Shown: positions 1 through 9,009 of the stretch, piece by piece | Layout of the letters: every line of letters begins with the position of its first letter | Numbering within the stretch: the first letter of the stretch is position 1 | Origin: Lysobacter sp. Root916 | GTDB taxonomy: Bacteria > Pseudomonadota > Gammaproteobacteria > Xanthomonadales > Xanthomonadaceae | Length of the DNA stretch: 64,000 nucleotides | Reading direction: 5' to 3' | NCBI RefSeq assembly: GCF_001429785.1 | Contig: NZ_LMJF01000012.1 | Span: 376,015-440,014, forward strand | Made by a program: the position numbers and the translations under genes | The notes under the pieces: model-generated | What the model saw: only the letters and a program-made list of their open reading frames with translations | The model's database searches: none | What the model was told of the DNA's origin: nothing

Positions 1-111
1 TGAAATGGGCTGATCGCTGGCGCGGGCTGGGCAAAGATGTCGTGGCCGAAGCTCCTTCCACGTAGTGTGTGTGACCCAGCGGCGATGATTGAGGTCATCC
101 ATCGCAGCGGC

Positions 112-573
112 TCAGTTGTGCTCGTAGAGCGCCTCGGATTCACCGGCGAATATCCAGTACCAGTTGTTGCGCGGAGCGTCGCTCTCATAGCCGATGACGA
201 ACTGATCCACTGTCCTTGGCCGGCCGAACAAGTGGGCGATATCCGGCAGCGCATCTCGGGCATCTTCAGTGGATTCATGCAACGGATAGAGCACAGTTCC
301 CGCCTCATCGCTAGGCGCCATGGCCGCAGGAAACTGCCGCAGCTGCGCCGGTGAGCCAGCCAGCATCCAGTAATGACTGATATGGAACAGGTTGTCGTTG
401 ATCTCCCACGTGTACGCCGTAATGTGGACGCCGGTCGGCAAAGGGCGGCCTGTCATGAACGCGAACGCCTCGTTGGGATGCAGGCGCCAGTACTGGTGCC
501 AGGCAACGACACTGATCGCAATTGTCGCGGCGATTGCGCCGAGCTGGAGTAAAGGTGGAAAGGCGCGCTTCAT
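112..573 (-). CDS. Uncharacterised membrane-anchored protein
   Basis: A 153-residue protein I do not recognise. An N-terminal hydrophobic stretch (about residues 8-25) looks like an uncleaved anchor or signal peptide, and the rest is a soluble, probably periplasmic domain with many Trp, Tyr and His residues. The start is the ATG at 573. Base composition is slightly less GC-extreme than the neighbours, which may hint at a lineage-specific gene. The first 111 bases of the window hold no supported gene. Function unknown; coding status is moderately supported by the plausible signal segment. Confidence 0.6.
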   Translation of the reverse strand: MKRAFPPLLQLGAIAATIAISVVAWHQYWRLHPNEAFAFMTGRPLPTGVHITAYTWEINDNLFHISHYWMLAGSPAQLRQFPAAMAPSDEAGTVLYPLHESTEDARDALPDIAHLFGRPRTVDQFVIGYESDAPRNNWYWIFAGESEALYEHN

Positions 574-723
574 GTGATCTGCGATGCTCCGTTGCTTCGC
601 ACAAGGCCCATCTGTCTCTGTGCTGCTTGCTCAGCACAGGACGATTCGAGTCACGCCTGCTGGGTCGAACTTGCAGCAGGCTGCGGAAATCGTTGGGGTC
701 AAGCCGGCCGTTCCTGGCTGCTA

Positions 724-954
724 TCAGCGGCGGCGACGGGCGAGGGCGCCCAAGGCGGCGCGGACCAGGTCGACCGTGCCGACCACCGCGCCGCTGGCGA
801 TCAGCGCGTAGCCGATCGGTATCAGCGCGAACGGCTCGTGCAGGACACCGTCGCCGTCGATGCTGGAACCGATCAGGCGGAATGAGATCAGGCACAGGCT
901 GCCCAGAATCAGCAGCGAGACGGCGATTTGCGAGGTGAGAGACGGGCTGGACAC
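724..954 (-). CDS. Small two-helix membrane protein
   Basis: A 76-residue protein read from a GTG start at 954. A good AGGAG ribosome-binding site lies nine bases upstream, which decides this start over the much longer open frame that runs back into metK. It has two hydrophobic segments (about residues 8-26 and 38-60) separated by a short polar loop and ends in an Arg-rich tail, suggesting a small inner-membrane protein with the tail in the cytoplasm. Family not recognised. The 150 bases between it and the next gene hold nothing I can name. Confidence 0.55.
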   Translation of the reverse strand: MSSPSLTSQIAVSLLILGSLCLISFRLIGSSIDGDGVLHEPFALIPIGYALIASGAVVGTVDLVRAALGALARRRR

Positions 955-1078
955 GACGGCGGGCTCCTGAGTGGCGATGACGTCAGGCTGGGCCGTGCGG
1001 GTGCGCGCAGGATGAGGCGTCTGTGAAGCGAAGGTGGCGCGCACCGGCGAGACGGGCGACCCCAAAAGCGGTGCTTTG

Positions 1079-1118
1079 CCTCCCCCTTTGTTGAGGGGGA
1101 TTGAGGGGGATTTGCTTT
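1079..1118. repeat. C-run/G-run hairpin repeat
   Basis: A run of C followed by a run of G separated by a short AT-rich loop, then a second G-rich copy and a TTTGCTTTT tail. It is the same type of element as the repeats at 45.2-45.7 kb (CTCCCTCCTTT...AAAGGAGGG followed by GGATTTGCT). Probably a dispersed non-coding repeat. Confidence 0.5.
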
Positions 1119-1130
1119 TCCGCCCCCCGC

Positions 1131-1162
1131 AAACGAAAACGGAGCGCCGAAGCGCTCCGTTT
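1131..1162 (-). terminator. metK rho-independent terminator
   Basis: Perfect 10-bp stem AACGGAGCGC / GCGCTCCGTT around a CGAA loop (1138-1161). Read on the minus strand it is followed by a TTTTCG tract. It lies 32 bases beyond the metK stop, so it is the natural metK terminator. Confidence 0.8.
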
Positions 1163-1193
1163 CGCGACGCGACGCCCGTAGGCGTGGCGCGGA

Positions 1194-2417
1194 TTACTTC
1201 TTGATGCCGGCGTCCTTGCGCAGATCGTCGGCCTTGTCGGTCTTTTCCCACGAGAACGCGGTCGCGGTGTGCTTCTTGCCGGCGGCGTCGGTGTAGGTGA
1301 CGTCGCGCGGCTTGCGGCCGAAGTGGCCGTAAGCGGCGGTCAGCTGGTAGACCGGGTGGATCAGGTCCAGCATCTTGACGATGCCGTACGGGCGCAGGTC
1401 GAAGTGCTTGCGGATCAGCTTCTCGATCTTGTCGTCGCTGATCTTGCCGGTGCCGAAGGTGGTGACCGAGATCGAGGTCGGCTCGGCCACGCCGATCGCG
1501 TAGGAGACCTGCACTTCGCACTTGTCGGCCAAGCCGGCGGCGACGATGTTCTTGGCGACGTAGCGCGCGGCGTACGCGGCCGAACGATCGACCTTGGACG
1601 GATCCTTACCCGAGAACGCGCCGCCGCCGTGACGGGCCATGCCGCCGTAGCTGTCGACGATGATCTTGCGGCCGGTCAGGCCGCAGTCGCCCACCGGGCC
1701 GCCGATCACGAAGATGCCGGTCGGGTTGATGTGGACCTTGCTCTTGGGCAGCTTTTCCAGCCACGCCTTCGGCAGCACCGGCTTGAGGATGTGCTCGTAC
1801 ACGCCCTCGACCAGGTCCTTCTGCTTGATGCCCGGATCGTGCTGGGTCGACAGCACGACCGCGTCGAGGCCGGCGACCTGGTGCTTGTCGTCGTAGCGCA
1901 GGGTGACCTGCGACTTGGCGTCCGGACGCAGCCACGGCAGCTTGGAGTTCTTCTGCTTGCGGACCTTGGCCTGCTGCTCGACCAGACGGTGCGAGTAGTA
2001 GATCGGCGCCGGCATGAACTCCGGGGCTTCGTTGCAAGCGTAGCCGAACATCAGGCCCTGGTCGCCCGCGCCCTGTTCTTCCGGCTTCTTGCGGTCCACG
2101 CCCGCGGCGATGTCCGGCGACTGCTTGCCGAGCATGTTGATGATCGCGCAGGTGTGGCCGTCGAAGCCGACATTGGAATTGTTGTAGCCGATGTCGTTGA
2201 TGACCTTGCGCGCCAGCGACTCGATATCGACCCAGGCCGAAGTGGTGACTTCGCCGGCGACGATCGCAGCGCCGGTCTTGACCATGGTTTCGCAGGCCAC
2301 GCGCGCGCGCTTGTCCTGGGCCAGGATCGCGTCCAGCACCGCATCGGAAATCTGGTCGGCGATCTTGTCCGGATGGCCTTCGGACACGGACTCGGAGGTG
2401 AACAGGTAGCTGGACAT
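1194..2417 (-). CDS. metK: S-adenosylmethionine synthetase
   Basis: Cytoplasmic enzyme making S-adenosylmethionine from ATP and methionine, the main methyl donor. The 407 residues begin with the conserved [18 protein letters not shown] segment. The two family signatures are intact: [12 protein letters not shown] at residues 116-127 and GGGAFSGKD at 264-272, which bind the ATP phosphates. Length is a little above the E. coli enzyme (384), as is common in xanthomonads. The start ATG has an AAGGA-type ribosome-binding site. Monocistronic, with its own terminator downstream. I see no recognisable SAM riboswitch in the 196-base leader. Confidence 0.98.
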   Translation of the reverse strand: MSSYLFTSESVSEGHPDKIADQISDAVLDAILAQDKRARVACETMVKTGAAIVAGEVTTSAWVDIESLARKVINDIGYNNSNVGFDGHTCAIINMLGKQSPDIAAGVDRKKPEEQGAGDQGLMFGYACNEAPEFMPAPIYYSHRLVEQQAKVRKQKNSKLPWLRPDAKSQVTLRYDDKHQVAGLDAVVLSTQHDPGIKQKDLVEGVYEHILKPVLPKAWLEKLPKSKVHINPTGIFVIGGPVGDCGLTGRKIIVDSYGGMARHGGGAFSGKDPSKVDRSAAYAARYVAKNIVAAGLADKCEVQVSYAIGVAEPTSISVTTFGTGKISDDKIEKLIRKHFDLRPYGIVKMLDLIHPVYQLTAAYGHFGRKPRDVTYTDAAGKKHTATAFSWEKTDKADDLRKDAGIKK

Positions 2418-2613
2418 CGGGCGAATATCCTTCGATTCGGATAAAAAGATGGCCGCCTATGATACAGGCTGTGCCGGTTCGGCGCATTGTGCCCATTTCC
2501 GGCGTTGCCGGGTCGTTAAGCGGCTGTCACACGCCTGAAGCCCCAGCGCCATCGGACTGTCTCCGGCGCGGCCCAGGCTGCGCGGCATACCGCCGCCACC
2601 GCGACGCCAGCAC

Positions 2614-4374
2614 ATGCTGCAACTCGAACGCCGCCTGCAAGAACGCTTCCCGCAGTGGTTTCGGGGCCGCCGCGAGCGGCTGGCCCGGCCGCTGCTGCGC
2701 ACCATCGGGCGCTGGTCGAAGTTCGACGCGGTCGACGGTTTCCTGGCCGAGAACGGCCATCTGCGCGGTTTCGCCTTCGTCGGCGCGGCCCTGGAGTTCC
2801 TGCAGGCGCGTTACAGCGCCGATCCGACCGAAAAGCAGCGCATTCCGGCCAGCGGACGCCTGCTGGTGGTCGCCAACCACCCCTCCGGCGCGATCGACGC
2901 CCTGGCCCTGCTGGACTTGGTCGGCAGCGTGCGCCGCGACGTGCGCATCGTCGCCAACGACCTGCTGCAGGCCCTGGACGGGCTGGAAGGGCTGATCCTG
3001 CCGGTCAAGATCCTCGGCGGCCGGCCCAGCGCCGAGAGCCTGCAGGCGATCGAGGCGGCGCTGGAGGCCGAGCAGTGCGTGATCGTGTTCCCGGCCGGCG
3101 AAGTCGCGCGGCTGGGTCTGCGCGGGGTCACCGACGGGCGCTGGCGGCGCGGTTTCCTGCGTTTCGCGCGCAAGACCGGCGCGCCGGTGCTGCCGGTGCG
3201 CATCGAGGCGCGCAATTCGGCGCTGTTCTACGGCGCCTCGGCCCTGTTCAAGCCGGCCGGCACCGCGCTGCTGGCGCGCGAGATGTTCGCGCGCGGCTCG
3301 CGCCGGATCGCCCTGCGCATCGGCCGCCCGCTGAGCCTGCCCGCCGACGCCGACCCCGACCGCCTGCTGCGCGAGGTGCGGCGCGAGCTGCACGCGATCG
3401 GCACCGTGCGCGAGCGCCCGGCGCCGGAAGGCCCCGAGCCGCTGATCGACGCGGTCGACCCGATCGCCCTGCAGATCGAGATCGCGGCCCTGAGCTCGCT
3501 GGGCCAGACCTTCGACGGCAAGCAGATCCGGGTCGGCCGGCTCCAGGCCGGTTCCAAGCTGCTGCGCGAGATCGGCCGCCTGCGCGAGCTCACTTTCCGC
3601 GCGGTCGGCGAGGGCACCGGGCGGCGCCTGGACGTGGACCTCTACGACAGCTGGTACGAACACATCGTGCTGTGGGACGCGGCCGCGGCCAAGATCGCCG
3701 GCGCCTATCGCATCGCGCGCGGCGCCCAGGTGCTGGCCGAGCGCGGCCTGGCCGGGCTCTACACCGCCTCGTTGTTCCGCTACGCCGACGACACCGTGCC
3801 GCGCCTGGCCCAGGGCATGGAGTTGGGGCGCAGCTTCGTCGCGCCCGACTACTGGGGCAGCCGCAGCATCGATTATCTGTGGCAGGGCATCGGCGCCTAC
3901 CTGGCCCGGCATCGCAAGGTGCGCTACCTGTACGGCCCGGTCTCGATCAGCGCCGCGCTGCCGCCGGCCGCGCGCGAACAGATCGTCGCCTACTACGCGC
4001 ACTACTACGGCGCCGAGGAGGGCGAGGCGGTGTCGAAGCAGCCCTTCGTCTACCGCGCGGCGCCGCCGCAGTTCGACGAACTCGACGCCGGCACCGCGTT
4101 CCGGGTGCTGCGCGGCAATCTGGACGCGCTGGGCGCGACCTTGCCCATGCTCTACAAGCAGTACACCGAATTGTGCGAGCCGGGCGGGGCGCGGTTCCTC
4201 GCCTTCGGCGTGGACCCGGCCTTCAGCGACGCGGTCGACGGCCTGATCGAGGTCGATCTGGAGCGCGTGCGGCCGAAGAAGCGCGAACGCTATCTGAGCG
4301 TGGTCGACCCGGCGGCCGAAGCGGCCGCGGCGCGCCACGACGATGCTTCCGTCGCCAGCGAGAGCCGCGTATGA
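2614..4374 (+). CDS. Bifunctional ornithine-lipid acyltransferase, OlsF-like
   Basis: A 586-residue fusion. Residues about 75-270 form a PlsC/OlsA-type O-acyltransferase, with NHPSGAID at 88-95 (the acyltransferase His-Asp pair in the H-x5-D spacing of this subgroup) and FPAGE at 159-163. Residues about 290-510 form a GNAT-like OlsB-type N-acyltransferase, with the typical ELGRSFV and LWQGIGAYL stretches. This order matches OlsF proteins, which make ornithine lipids by N-acylating an amino acid and then O-acylating the lyso-lipid. It overlaps the next gene by ATGA, so both are co-translated. Head-group specificity (ornithine, lysine or glutamine) cannot be read from sequence. The ribosome-binding site before the ATG is weak. 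Confidence 0.85.
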   Translation: MLQLERRLQERFPQWFRGRRERLARPLLRTIGRWSKFDAVDGFLAENGHLRGFAFVGAALEFLQARYSADPTEKQRIPASGRLLVVANHPSGAIDALALLDLVGSVRRDVRIVANDLLQALDGLEGLILPVKILGGRPSAESLQAIEAALEAEQCVIVFPAGEVARLGLRGVTDGRWRRGFLRFARKTGAPVLPVRIEARNSALFYGASALFKPAGTALLAREMFARGSRRIALRIGRPLSLPADADPDRLLREVRRELHAIGTVRERPAPEGPEPLIDAVDPIALQIEIAALSSLGQTFDGKQIRVGRLQAGSKLLREIGRLRELTFRAVGEGTGRRLDVDLYDSWYEHIVLWDAAAAKIAGAYRIARGAQVLAERGLAGLYTASLFRYADDTVPRLAQGMELGRSFVAPDYWGSRSIDYLWQGIGAYLARHRKVRYLYGPVSISAALPPAAREQIVAYYAHYYGAEEGEAVSKQPFVYRAAPPQFDELDAGTAFRVLRGNLDALGATLPMLYKQYTELCEPGGARFLAFGVDPAFSDAVDGLIEVDLERVRPKKRERYLSVVDPAAEAAAARHDDASVASESRV

Positions 4375-5195
4375 GCCCGTCGATCGCCCAATTGCCGCCC
4401 CGTCGTCGCGCCGTATTCCTGTCGGACGTGCATCTGGGCGCCAAGCATTGCCACGCCGCCGAACTGGCGGAATTCCTGGGCAACCTGCGCTGCGACCGTC
4501 TGTATCTCGTCGGCGATATCGTCGATCTGTGGTGGATGGCGCAGCGGCGCATGACCTGGGGCGCGGCCCAGTACCGCGTGATCGAGGCCCTGCACGCGCT
4601 GCGGCGCGCGGGCACCGAACTGATCTACGTGCCCGGCAATCACGACCGGCCGATCCGGCGCTTCTGCGGCCTGGCGTTGCCGCGCATGTCGATTCGGCGC
4701 CGCAGCATCCACGTCACCGCCGACGGCCGCCGCCTGCTGGTCACCCACGGCGACGACTACGACGGCGTGACCCACTTCGGCGGGCTGCAGGAGCAGTTCG
4801 GCGACTGGCTGTACTACCGCATCCTCACCGGCAACCAGATGCTCAACCGCGTGCGCCGCCGCTTCGGCCTGCGCTACTGGTCGCTGTCGGAATTCCTCAA
4901 GCGCCGAAGCGGCGCCGCCGAGCGCTACATCGCGCGCTTCGTGCAGGCCGGCCTGGACGACGCGCGTCGGCGCGGACTGGACGGGGTGATCTGCGGGCAT
5001 ATCCACCGCCCGGGTCTGTTCGAACGCGACGGCTGCGTCTACGCCAACGACGGCGACTGGGTCGAGAGCCTGACCGCGTTGGCCGAAGATCCGGACGGCA
5101 GCCTGCGGCTGCTCTCGCACAACGGCGACACCCTGGCGATGCTGCCGGCGCGCGCGCCGCGCCTGCCGGACGCGCAGCTCCCGCACGCGGCTTGA
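4371..5195 (+). CDS. Calcineurin-like phosphoesterase, LpxH-like
   Basis: A 274-residue metallophosphoesterase of the UDP-2,3-diacylglucosamine hydrolase class. The di-metal site is complete: DVH at residues 19-21, GD at 48-49 followed by VD, GNHD at 89-92, THGDD around 125-129 and GHIH at 209-212. The ATG overlaps the stop of the acyltransferase gene (ATGA), so the two are translationally coupled. Coupling to an ornithine-lipid synthase suggests a lipid-linked substrate, but the true substrate is inferred; xanthomonads usually also carry a separate dedicated lpxH. No signal peptide, so cytoplasmic or peripheral to the membrane. Confidence 0.85.
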   Translation: MSPSIAQLPPRRRAVFLSDVHLGAKHCHAAELAEFLGNLRCDRLYLVGDIVDLWWMAQRRMTWGAAQYRVIEALHALRRAGTELIYVPGNHDRPIRRFCGLALPRMSIRRRSIHVTADGRRLLVTHGDDYDGVTHFGGLQEQFGDWLYYRILTGNQMLNRVRRRFGLRYWSLSEFLKRRSGAAERYIARFVQAGLDDARRRGLDGVICGHIHRPGLFERDGCVYANDGDWVESLTALAEDPDGSLRLLSHNGDTLAMLPARAPRLPDAQLPHAA

Positions 5196-5498
5196 AAGTT
5201 AGTCGAAACGTTCGATTCCTGGCGTGCGATTCAGGTAGACGCCAACCAGTCGGCGTCATCTCGATTCGTCATCCCCGCGAAGGCGGGGATCCAGTGACTT
5301 CAGCGTCATGTCGAGGCGTGCCGTCGAACGCCGAACTTCGTGAGCTCGCCTCAGAACGCAGCGGCCACACTAGACCAAACCCCGCGCAGCGCGCGAAGCT
5401 GTAGCCAACGAGCTCAGCCGCAAAAACCCACCCCCGCATCCGCCAACCGCCCGCCCAAGCGTAGGGGAGGGCGGCAAGCGGCGGCGGATGCGTCGCGA
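5196..5498. other. Intergenic region with dispersed repeat
   Basis: About 300 bases between convergent genes. It contains the GCGGGG-type palindromic repeat listed separately and a CCCGCATCCGCC / GGCGGATGCG pair near 5434-5491 that could fold as a terminator for either neighbour. No gene seen. Confidence 0.6.
5267..5297. repeat. Dispersed palindromic repeat (REP-like)
   Basis: CGTCATCCCCGCGAAGGCGG followed by GGATCCAGTGA. The core ATCCCCGC-GAAG-GCGGGGAT is a perfect hairpin. Near-identical copies lie at 45126 and 52845, and a partial inverted copy at 52951. Established as a very common intergenic repeat in xanthomonads; not coding. Confidence 0.85.
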
Positions 5499-5801
5499 CT
5501 ACTTGGCGGCTACGTCGCGGTCCTGCATGCCGCCCAGCGCGACCCGGTGCTCGCCGACCTGGATGGTCTGGCCGGCCATCAGGCGCTGGTAGCGTTCGTT
5601 GCCGAGCGCGCGCTTGAACTGCGCGAGCGAACGATCGTAGCTGCGGGTGTACTCGGCGAACGCGGTGCGGTTGCCGACGATCATCTGGACCTTGCGTTCG
5701 CTGAGGCCGGTTTCCTGCGACAGCGTGCCGACGACTTCATTCGCATAGACCGGTGCGGTAGCGGCCATCGCGACGACGAACAGTGCGGTTCTTGCGTTCA
5801 T
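5499..5801 (-). CDS. Small periplasmic protein of unknown function
   Basis: A 100-residue protein. The ATG at 5801 is chosen because it has a GGAGA ribosome-binding site and is followed at once by a clean signal peptide (residues 1-19, cleavage after VYA). The mature part of about 80 residues is helical and charged, with a segment TGLSERKVQMIVGNRTAF that reads like a short helix-turn-helix-like fold. Family not recognised. It is divergent from the TonB receptor gene, so the 560-base space between them holds both promoters. Confidence 0.65.
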   Translation of the reverse strand: MNARTALFVVAMAATAPVYANEVVGTLSQETGLSERKVQMIVGNRTAFAEYTRSYDRSLAQFKRALGNERYQRLMAGQTIQVGEHRVALGGMQDRDVAAK

Positions 5802-6164
5802 GACGTTCTCCGGTCGGGCCTCCTGGCCCTGTGGCTGCGACGTCGCCGCAGGCCGGTGTGGGGTGACTCCGGCACTCGTATGATTCGCGTTCGCGCGCAA
5901 GCGAACGAGTGCCGGAACGGCCCGTGACTGACGTCATGTAAGCGACGAAACCGACGAACGGCAGCAACGCGCGCGCGCTTGGCAGCATCGCATCGCGATG
6001 TCTCGTCGCCGCGCGCGCGCTGTGCCGGCATCCATGCGCGGTTGCGCGCGATTTGCGAATACCGAAAATCGCGGCCCGGCGCCGCCGCTGCAGGCGCGCG
6101 CGAGCCAGGACCGCGGCGCCCGCCATGTCGCGATGCGACGCCTGCGCCATCGCCTGCTTGCACC
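5802..6164. other. Gene-free divergent intergenic region
   Basis: GC-rich spacer with many CGCG runs and an arginine-rich translation in every frame, as expected for non-coding DNA of this composition. It should carry the promoters of the flanking divergent genes, but I cannot point to clear -35/-10 boxes. Confidence 0.5.
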
Positions 6165-6295
6165 GCGCGAGGGCATTGGCGTGGCGCGGGATTCTGTGCC
6201 AACCTCAGCCCCGCGGGAGGGTCCCCCAGGCGAACGGCGGGACACGGGCATCGGGGAGCGATGGCCGCGGACCGCGGACAGGGGATGCCGGCAGC
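6165..6295 (+). promoter_or_regulatory. Possible degenerate cobalamin riboswitch
   Basis: Ordered pieces resemble the cobalamin element: GGGATTCTGTGCCAACCTCAG at 6188-6208 (consensus GGGAA..GGTG.AA..C), CCCCGCGGGAGGGT at 6209-6222 (consensus CCCCGCAACGGT), ACACGGG and GGGGAG near 6242-6258 (CCACTG and GGGAAG), and a B12-box-like ACAGGGGATGCCGGC at 6278-6292. It sits 70 bases before a BtuB-like receptor gene, the usual place. Several conserved bases differ, so this is tentative. Confidence 0.4.
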
Positions 6296-6361
6296 GACGC
6301 GTAACGCGGCACGATCGCGCCGCCGGCCACAAAACGGCTTAGCGACCAGGGACGGTGCGCG

Positions 6362-8290
6362 ATGGTTCGGAAGGATCCGGATGTCTTGATGCCCGTGGCG
6401 CGTTGCGCGCCCCCTCTTCTGGCTATCGCGCTATTGCTGGTCGCGCCGCCGCTGCGCGCGGCGCAGGCCGCCGACGACATCCACACTCTGGACCGCGAGC
6501 GGGTCAGCGCCAGCGCCCTGCCGATCACCGTCGCGGCCGCGAGCCAGCACGTGACGGTGCTGGAGCGCGCCGATCTGGATGCGCTGCAGGGACTGAGCGC
6601 GGCCGACATCCTGTCGCGCCAGGCCGGCATCGTGATCGATCGCGGCTCGGGCAGCGGCGGCTTCGGCGCGCTGTATCTGCGCGGCGCCGATCCCAGCCAC
6701 GTGGTGGTCCTGATCGATCACGTGCGCCAGAACGATCCCTTGTCTTCGCGCGGCAGCGCGGTCGATCTCAATACCTTGTCCAGCGACGACATCGAACGCA
6801 TCGAGATCGTCCGCGGCAACGCCAGCGTGGTCAACGCCGAAGCGATCGCGGGATTGATCCATATCTTCACCCGCCGCGCCGCGCCCGGCGCCACCCTGGG
6901 CGCCAGTGTCGGCGGCGACGGCTTGCGCGCGGCGCAGGCGTCGTGGGCAGGCACGGCCTTGCGCGCTAGCGCGACCCAGCGCGAGGAAAACGGCGAAGGC
7001 GGCGCGCGCAACCGCGTGCGCGCCGCCAACCTCGGCTGGGACCGGGCCGTGGGCGAGCGCACCCGCCTGCACGCGGCCGCGCGCTACAGCGACAGCCGCA
7101 ATCTGGCCTTCCCCGACGACAGCGGCGGCGACGCGTATGCCGCGATCCGCAGCCTGGACAGCCGCCGCAGCCGCAGCCGCCAGCTGTCCTTGCGTGGCGA
7201 ATACCGGCTGCGCCACGGCGGCGCGATCGAAGCGCAACTGGCGACGCTCGCGCGCGATGGCGACGAGGATACGCCGGGCGTCGCACCGGGCCTGCGCGAT
7301 CCCTTCGGCCTGCCGGCGATGCGCAGCCTCGGCGACTATCGCCGCGACGAAGCCCAATTGCACTGGCTGTTGCGGGCCGGCGACGGGCTGATGTTCACCC
7401 TGGGCACGCAGTACCAGCGCGAGCGCGGCGACCTCGACAGCCTGATCGATTTCGGCGGCTTCGAGCTGCCAGCCGGCTTCTCGTTGCGCCGCAGTACCGC
7501 CAGCGCCTTCGCCGAGGCGCGTTGGCAAGCGGGGCCTTGGACCGCGCAGGGCGGCCTGCGTTACGAGCATCCCGATCGCGGCGACGACGCCACCCATCCC
7601 ATGCTGTCGTTGCAGCGCGCGCTGGGCGGCGAGCACGGCGAATGGGGCCTGTCGGTCGCGCGCTCGTCCAAGCGGCCCAGCTTCTATGCGCTCGCGCATC
7701 CGCTGGTCGGAAACCCCGCGCTCAAGCCCGAGCGCGCGCTGCATCGCGAGCTCTACTACGCGACCGCGGCCGACGCACCCTGGAGCCTGCGTCTGACGCT
7801 GTTCGACGCGCGCTATCGCGACCTGATCGATTTCGACGCCGGCCCGCCGCCGCAACTGGTGAACCGGGCGCGCATCGAAACGCGCGGCCTGGAGTGGCGC
7901 GCGGGACGGCGCTACGCCAACGACTGGCGCCTGCAATTCGAAGGCAGCTGGATGCGCGTAAAGGCCTACGACGGCGACGGCGACGAAACGCGGCTGCGCT
8001 ATCGGCCGCGCGCGCAGTGGAGCGCATCCGTGGGCATGCCGCTGGGCGAGCGTCGCGAACTGTCCCTGGCGTTGCGACACCTGGGCCGACGCTACGATTC
8101 TTCGATTCCCACCGGCGAGCGCCGGCTGGACGCGACCACCACGCTGGACCTGAGCCTGCGCCAGCAATGGGGGCCGGCGCAGCTGCTGCTGGCGATCGAC
8201 AACCTCGCCGACGCGCGTAGCGAGGAAACCATCGGCACCGACTCGCCCGGACGCAGACTGCGCCTGGCCCTTCGTTGGCCGCTGCAATGA
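6362..8290 (+). CDS. TonB-dependent receptor, BtuB-like
   Basis: A 642-residue outer-membrane receptor. A signal peptide (about residues 10-33) is followed by a plug domain (about 45-165) with the typical LSAADILSRQAGIVIDRG and VVLIDHVRQNDP stretches and an IERIEIVRGNASV motif. The rest is a 22-strand type beta barrel with alternating aromatic residues. Size and plug resemble the vitamin B12 receptor BtuB rather than the longer siderophore receptors. The C-terminus ends in WPLQ, not in the usual aromatic residue. ATG at 6362 is taken, though in-frame ATGs at 6380 and 6389 are possible. It overlaps the next gene by ATGA and heads a six-gene run. The imported ligand is not proven. Confidence 0.82.
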   Translation: MVRKDPDVLMPVARCAPPLLAIALLLVAPPLRAAQAADDIHTLDRERVSASALPITVAAASQHVTVLERADLDALQGLSAADILSRQAGIVIDRGSGSGGFGALYLRGADPSHVVVLIDHVRQNDPLSSRGSAVDLNTLSSDDIERIEIVRGNASVVNAEAIAGLIHIFTRRAAPGATLGASVGGDGLRAAQASWAGTALRASATQREENGEGGARNRVRAANLGWDRAVGERTRLHAAARYSDSRNLAFPDDSGGDAYAAIRSLDSRRSRSRQLSLRGEYRLRHGGAIEAQLATLARDGDEDTPGVAPGLRDPFGLPAMRSLGDYRRDEAQLHWLLRAGDGLMFTLGTQYQRERGDLDSLIDFGGFELPAGFSLRRSTASAFAEARWQAGPWTAQGGLRYEHPDRGDDATHPMLSLQRALGGEHGEWGLSVARSSKRPSFYALAHPLVGNPALKPERALHRELYYATAADAPWSLRLTLFDARYRDLIDFDAGPPPQLVNRARIETRGLEWRAGRRYANDWRLQFEGSWMRVKAYDGDGDETRLRYRPRAQWSASVGMPLGERRELSLALRHLGRRYDSSIPTGERRLDATTTLDLSLRQQWGPAQLLLAIDNLADARSEETIGTDSPGRRLRLALRWPLQ

Positions 8291-9009
8291 ACGGTAACGC
8301 GCCCGCCGTATCGGCAGGCCGTGCGGCGTGGTGGCGCCTGGGGGTGTTCGCGGTCGTGTTGCTGGCCTGCGTGCTGGTGCCGTTCGCGCTGTGGGGCGAT
8401 GCCCTCGACCGCGCCGCGCCGGCCTGGCTGTCCGCGCAGGACGCGCGTCTGTGGCTGGCCGCGTTGGGCATCGCGCTGTTGGTGGCCGATGTGGTGCTGC
8501 CGGTGCCGAGCAGCGTGATCGGCATGCTGCTGTGCTGGGGACTGGGGCCGTTGTGCGGCGGGCTTGCGGTCGCGACCGGTGGCCTGCTCGCCTTCGCGCT
8601 CGGCTACGCGCTGGGCCGGGTCCTGCCCGAGGCGCGCCTGCGGCGCTGGATCGGCGCGGCCTTGTGGGATCGCGCGCGCGCGTCGGCGCGGCGCCAGGCG
8701 CTGTGGTGGATCGTCGCCGCGCGGCCGCTGCCGGTGCTGGCCGAACTCAGCGCCTTGCTGGCCGGGGTGTGGCGGGTGCCGCCGCTGGCCGCGTTCGCGC
8801 ATGCGGCGCTGTCGTCCTGCGCGGTCGGTGCGCTGTACGGCGCCAGCGCCTGGCTGGGCCTGAGCGAACCGCATCCGGCCGCGATGCTGCCGACCCTACT
8901 CGCCCTCCCGGCCCTGGTGTGGCTGATCCATCGCATCCTCCTGCGCCGGCTGCTGGCCGGCGCGGGCTCCGCTGTATCCCGTGAACACGATCGAGGAGTA
9001 ACGCCATGA
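8287..9009 (+). CDS. VTT/DedA-type membrane protein
   Basis: A 240-residue integral membrane protein with about six hydrophobic segments. The central part, with VLPVPSSVIGMLLCWGLGP and the following Gly-rich re-entrant stretch and ARPLPVLAE, matches the VTT (SNARE-associated, DedA-like) domain. Known members move lipids across membranes or contribute to proton-coupled homeostasis. The ATG at 8287 overlaps the receptor stop (ATGA), and its own TGA overlaps the next start (ATGA), so it is embedded in a tightly coupled operon. An in-frame TTG at 8275 is less likely. Role in this operon unknown. Confidence 0.8.
   Translation: MNGNAPAVSAGRAAWWRLGVFAVVLLACVLVPFALWGDALDRAAPAWLSAQDARLWLAALGIALLVADVVLPVPSSVIGMLLCWGLGPLCGGLAVATGGLLAFALGYALGRVLPEARLRRWIGAALWDRARASARRQALWWIVAARPLPVLAELSALLAGVWRVPPLAAFAHAALSSCAVGALYGASAWLGLSEPHPAAMLPTLLALPALVWLIHRILLRRLLAGAGSAVSREHDRGVTP

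Noticed and set aside
2418-2613. SAM riboswitch upstream of metK
   Set aside because: None of the conserved SAM-family blocks is visible in the minus-strand leader, only a possible TATCAT -10.
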